Below, piece after piece: positions 59,790 through 64,000 of a DNA stretch of 64,000 bases. The stretch comes from Histoplasma ohiense (lineage: Eukaryota > Ascomycota > Eurotiomycetes > Onygenales > Ajellomycetaceae): positions 7,812,001-7,876,000 of the forward strand of contig JAEVHH010000001.1 of NCBI GenBank assembly GCA_017607445.1. Reading direction: 5' to 3'. Both the position numbers and the translations under genes were made by a program. Each line of letters begins with the position of its first letter. The first letter of the stretch is position 1. The notes beneath the pieces were generated by a model that did not search any database, was not told where the DNA came from, and worked only from the letters and a program-made list of their open reading frames with translations.

Positions 59790-62700
59790 AATATAAATGA
59801 GAGCTCAAGAAGCAGAAAGCTAGCTGAAGATTCAAGCAGAAGATGTAAGCAGACACAATCATAATCTCTGTCATTGTAAATAGCTTAGTCAATGTACAAG
59901 CAATGATAGACAGTGGTTTTCTTCACTACACTCTTATAGACACCCAGCTGGTTGAGAAGCATAAGCTTCAGTATATCCTCTTTTTCAAACCACATAAGCT
60001 CAGTGAATTTGACAGCCTCAGAGGATCCACTTCCTACAACATGATAAGATTTAATGTCAATGTAGAAGAACACAAGAAAAAGAATATATACACATACAAA
60101 ATACAAAACCTTGAGTACAATCTAATGCTTGGCCTATCATGACTCACAGAATTTGAAACCTTGTTGAACACACACAATCACTGCCTTATTTTCTCAGAAG
60201 GTGACTGTGTTTATGAGAAGAATGTTGATAGAACCACTGATCTCACTCAGATATCAATGAAAGCATACAAACTACTAATTCATCAAGTGCATGAGAAGAA
60301 GAACATCCAAGTGTTCACTGCTAGCATGACAGATATCAAAAAAGCATTAGAAAAGCTAGAACTCAAAGATCTCAAGAAATCATACAAGAAACTATCTGAA
60401 TTGTACAAAGACTTCACAGATATGTTCAACAAAAAAGAAGCTGAAAAGCTTTCTCCTCATCAAGAGCTCAGTATAGATCATACAATCAAGCTCATCAAGA
60501 AGAACAGTAAGAATCTGCAATCACTCTGAGATTCTCTCTACAGCATGTCACATAATGAGCTTCTCATTCTACAAAAAACACTCAACAGACTACTGAACAA
60601 AGACTTTATTTGTGTTAGCAACTCACTCACCACAGCATCTGTACTGTTTGTGAAGAAATCAGAAGAAGGCTTACAATTCTGTGTTGACTATCAAGAACTC
60701 AACAAGATTACACAGAAGAACTGATATCCTCTTCCACTCATCAACAAAACATTTGAATGAATAGAAAAAGCAAAATGATTTACAAAGCTTGACATCTCTG
60801 TGACCTTCTATAAGATAAGGATTAATGAAGGTGATGAATGACTAACCACTTTTTGTACACATTATGAATTATATGAATGGACAGTGACCCCCTTTGGATT
60901 AGTGAATGCCTCAAGCATATTTCAGAAATACATTAACTGGGCTCTACAAGATCTGCTCAATGAGATTGTCTCAGCATACATGGACAATATTCTGATCTTC
61001 ATCAATGGATCACTCACTGAGCATCATAAGCATATATGACAAGTGCTTGACTGTCTATGAAAAGTTGGACTGCAAGTGGACATTGATAAATGCAACTTTG
61101 AGACCAAGTCTATAACCTATCTAGGATTCATCATTGAAGCTGAAAAAGGCGTATGCATGGATTCTAAGAAGATGGAAGCAATCCTCAACTGGGAGACATC
61201 AGTCTCAGTGAAAGAGACTAGAAGCTTTCTAGAATTTGTCAACTTCTATCAAAGATTCATCAAAGACTTCTTCAATATCATACAACCACTGATGAATCTG
61301 ATCTGGAAAGATGCTGTGTTTCAATGAACTGACAAAGCAGACACAGTATTCAAAAAGCTGAAGCATATGTTCACAAATGCTTCAATGCTGCAATCATTCA
61401 ATTCAGATAAGCATACAATTCTCAAAACAGACATCTCAGATTATATAGTAGATGAGGCACTGATGCAATATGATAACAAAGATGTTCTACAACTCTGTAT
61501 CTTCATCTTGAAAAAGATGTCATTCACTGAATGCAACTACAAGATCTACAACAAGAAGCTTCTAGCAATCATACAATGTCTCAAAGAATGAGAGTCTGAA
61601 CTTATGAGTGTTGAAAAGTTTGAGATTGTTACTGATCATAAGTACTTAGAGTACTTCACAACCACTCATAAGCTCATTGAAAGGTATATACATTGATCAT
61701 TGTTTCTTAGCTGTTTTTTGTTCACAATTCATTATCAATCTAAAGTAGAGAACATTCTTGCAGATGCTCTGTTCCATCAAGAACAAGATATACCATTTGA
61801 TGACTTGAATGACAGATGAAAACACTGAGAGTATTGATTAATCAACCCTGCAATCATAGAAAGTTCTACACAACCAGACAAACCCCATGTACATATCAAT
61901 CAGTCCCAAGCTCAAGAACCCTCACTCAAAGAACAATGAAAGCTAGCAGCAGAAGCAGATGAATTCTGACAACAAGCTGTCAAAGTCATACAAAACAGAG
62001 CATCTCAATTCCCTGCAAGTGTATATTCAAGAACAGATATCTCAGCATGTTCAATCAATGATGACAACTGCTTACACTTTTGAAATAGATGATGAATCTC
62101 TGATTCAGAATCTCTATGAACACAGATCATGCAAGAAATTCATGACTCACTGATGATCAGATATTTAGAATGTGAAATCATGTACAACATTGTCATCTGA
62201 GAATTCTACTGACCAGATATGTTGAAAGACATATGCTGATTTGTACACAACTGTGATTGCTGTGGCTCAGTGACAGCATGATGTGAATGCTGAAAAGAGA
62301 TGCTGAAGCTTCTATCTGTCTCTGATCAAACTTGATGTGATATAGCTATTGATTTTGCAATTTTCTTATCTGAAAGCAGAGGTTCTACAAATATTCTAGT
62401 CATTGTCAACTGACTCAGTAAGAATGTAATACTACAGCTCTGTGATAAGATGAACACTGAAGTAGTTGCAGATGTCTTTGTCAGAAGCCTGTTCTATTGT
62501 ATACACAGTCTGCCTTCATTCATTGTGTCAGATAGAGATAGTCAATTTGTCAGTGCACTCTGAGCCTGCATATGTCAATTATTAAGAATTGAATGAAAGT
62601 TATCAACAGTGTATCATTTAGAGACTGATGAAGCTACTGAGAGAATGATACAAACAGTAAAGAACATTCTCTGTAAATTCTGCAATTACACACAAGACAA

Positions 62701-63396
62701 TTGAAGCAATCTGCTATCACACACTGAGATTGTAATTAACAGTTGAGATTCTGCTACAACAGATGTAAGCTCATTCTTTCTTCTACACAGATACAACTTA
62801 GAGATTCTGAACTTCTCTGAGACTTCTCAAGAAACTGTGTACACCCACAGCCTTATACAGATGACAGAGAACATTGTGAGCAAGCTGAAGAAAGTCTGTG
62901 AATAAACAGAAGCTTCAATGATCAGCATTCAGCAAAATTATAAGAATCAAGTGAATATCAGAAGAAGTTCTGCAACTCAATATTATATAGAAGACAAAAT
63001 CTGACTGAATCTCAAGAATATAAGAACAGATCATCTCTCACATACACTAGATTATCACCACATCAAATATACAGTGAAAAAAGTGCTAGATATACATGAT
63101 TATCAACTCAACATCTCATCTGACATCCACAACATCTTTCATACAAACCTGCTTCAATTCATGGCTGAGGATTCATTCCTCTCACAGAGAATCTCTGATT
63201 GACAGTCATCTGTCATTGTAGAAGAAAACAATAAACTCAAGTGGGAAATCAAAACAATTCTTGACAATAGAACCAATCACCACCACTGTGAATACCTCAT
63301 CAAATGAATAGAATATGATCATCCAATCTGGAAACTCATGTCTGTCTTGGAGGACACTGCCACCCTCGACATCTACAAGTCCTCACTCACTCTGAT

Positions 63397-63408
63397 AGAG
63401 AGGGATAA
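63397..63408 (+). promoter_or_regulatory. Polypurine tract of E3
   Basis: agagagggataa directly before the 3' LTR, overlapping the last pol codons. Confidence 0.7.
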
Positions 63409-63942
63409 TGTGACAGATTAGCATCTATTAGTAATTAACTTACACAATCAACTCCTCTTCTGCATCCACTCATTTCTGACTGTTGTGATCTCATGTAATT
63501 CTCAATGTTCTTCCACTTCATGCTCTGTGCTCACATAGTTTCTAACAATTCTTCTGTGTAGCTCTTAATATTCTTCCACTTCATGTTTCACACTTATATA
63601 GTCTCTAACAATTCTTCTATGTAGCTTCTTACATTCTCTCACTCTGTGTTCTGCACTTATATAGTCTCTAATGATTCTTCTGTGTAGCTCTCAATGATTC
63701 CCCCACCTCATATTCTGCACTCATATAGCTTCTAACAATTCTTACACATACTTCTTAATGTTCTTTCACTCTGCACTTCACTGTGGAGCAGCTTCTGATA
63801 TTCTTCTGCTCTGAACTTTTCTCTATAAGAACCCTCTTTGTATGATCTTTTCTTCTGATTTCTTTTCTCTTTCTTTCCTTAATCAATTCGTAATCTGTAA
63901 TTAGAATAGTATCAAATCGTTAATCGAAGTACACCCGTTACA
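63409..63942 (+). repeat. 3' LTR of E3
   Basis: 534 bp, tgtgacagattagc...cacccgttaca, followed by TSD tctac. Confidence 0.92.
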
Positions 63943-63947
63943 TCTAC

Positions 63948-64000
63948 TACTGCAAATTCAACAACAACTAGATACAGTAGAAAATGTCTGATACTTGATG
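63948..64000 (+). pseudogene. RT continuation of element F
   Basis: After E3 the F frame resumes (NEYLL joined to LQIQQQLDTVENV, matching the RT block after the NEYPLP-type motif) and runs out of the window. Confidence 0.6.

Larger units (their letters stand above)
59717..63421 (+). pseudogene. Pol of E3: protease, RT, RNase H, integrase, chromodomain
   Basis: 3705 bp in one frame. Protease AMIDSGF near 59903 and NLMLGLSW-type end near 60120. RT: FTKLDISVTFYKI about 60780 and YMDN at 60977-60988 (YMDD expected). RNase H TDISDY about 61425. Integrase: zinc region IHDSL...HNCDCC about 62130-62260, core IAIDFAIF about 62340, VSDRDSQF about 62525, TDEATERM about 62620, so D, D and E are present. 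Chromodomain CEYLIKWIEYDHPIWKL about 63290-63340. The TAG at 63419-63421 is 11 bp into the 3' LTR. TGA codons are frequent, with a few TAA/TAG. Confidence 0.9.
57864..63942 (+). mobile_element. Ty3/gypsy element E3, inserted in element F RT
   Basis: Plus-strand, uninterrupted family E element: LTR 57864-58397, gag, pol, LTR 63409-63942, TSD tctac (57859-57863, 63943-63947). The only unnested family E copy, and the best template for reading the family. Confidence 0.95.

Noticed and set aside
61959..62153. Plus-strand open frame in E3 integrase (with minus counterparts at 21469 and 25488)
   Set aside because: Out of frame with pol; the pol frame gives integrase motifs across the same bases.
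1..64000. Host genes, tRNA, rRNA
   Set aside because: No such feature could be supported; recognisable coding sequence belongs to transposable elements, apart from short unassigned stretches without clear genes.

Overview
The window is wall-to-wall transposable elements, and I see no ordinary host gene, tRNA or rRNA. It is most likely a repeat-rich compartment of a filamentous fungus. The evidence is chromodomain-bearing Ty3/gypsy elements (chromoviruses), a LINE with the ascomycete Tad-like RT / RNase H / zinc-finger order, short GTRAGT...TAG introns (about 46-60 nt) with CTAAC-like branch sites, and RIP-like decay. Copies differ mainly by transitions, and most in-frame stops are TGA where a related copy or the domain expects TGG or CGA.

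Families, defined by LTRs and target-site duplications (TSDs). Family A: chromovirus, 261-263 bp LTR starting TGTAATGCAC. Family C: chromovirus, 271 bp LTR starting TGTAAGAGAT. Family E: Ty3/gypsy with chromodomain, LTR of 471, 534 or 597 bp. Element F: a fourth Ty3/gypsy, broken into pieces. There are also one 5'-truncated LINE and one non-autonomous hAT-like element.

Layout. (1) 1-15378: copy A1 (minus; 1-396 and 14977-15378) is split by A2 (plus; 397-14976, TSD cagaa), which is split by C1 (minus; 1908-9058, TSD ctgtt). (2) 15379-15905: unassigned. (3) 15906-46725: copy C3 (minus) carries C2 (minus; 16118-36641, TSD tctgt) inside its own 3' LTR. C2 carries E1 (minus; 19620-31784, TSD caaat), which carries E2 (minus; 23762-29712, TSD gagat). 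C2 also holds the hAT element (34939-36141, 8-bp TSD), and C3 holds the LINE (41788-44960, 14-bp TSD). (4) 46726-47885: A3, a fragment of the 3' part of family A. (5) 47886-64000: element F, interrupted by C4 (minus; 49909-57052) and E3 (plus; 57864-63942, TSD tctac).

How the genes work together. Each complete element has gag (CCHC knuckle) followed by pol (protease, RT, RNase H, integrase; chromodomain seen in A, C and E) in the -1 frame. A, C and F keep an A AAA AAC (or AAT) slippery heptamer just before the gag stop. Families A and C additionally carry a separate spliced gene on the opposite strand, tail-to-tail with pol, between pol and the 3' LTR. Its first exon ends in a six-cysteine module (C-x2-C-x10/11-C-x8/9-C-x2-C-x6-C) followed two codons later by a phase-0 intron; family C repeats module plus intron in its second exon. 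This convergent cysteine-module gene is the most unusual system in the window, and its C4 copy is nearly intact.
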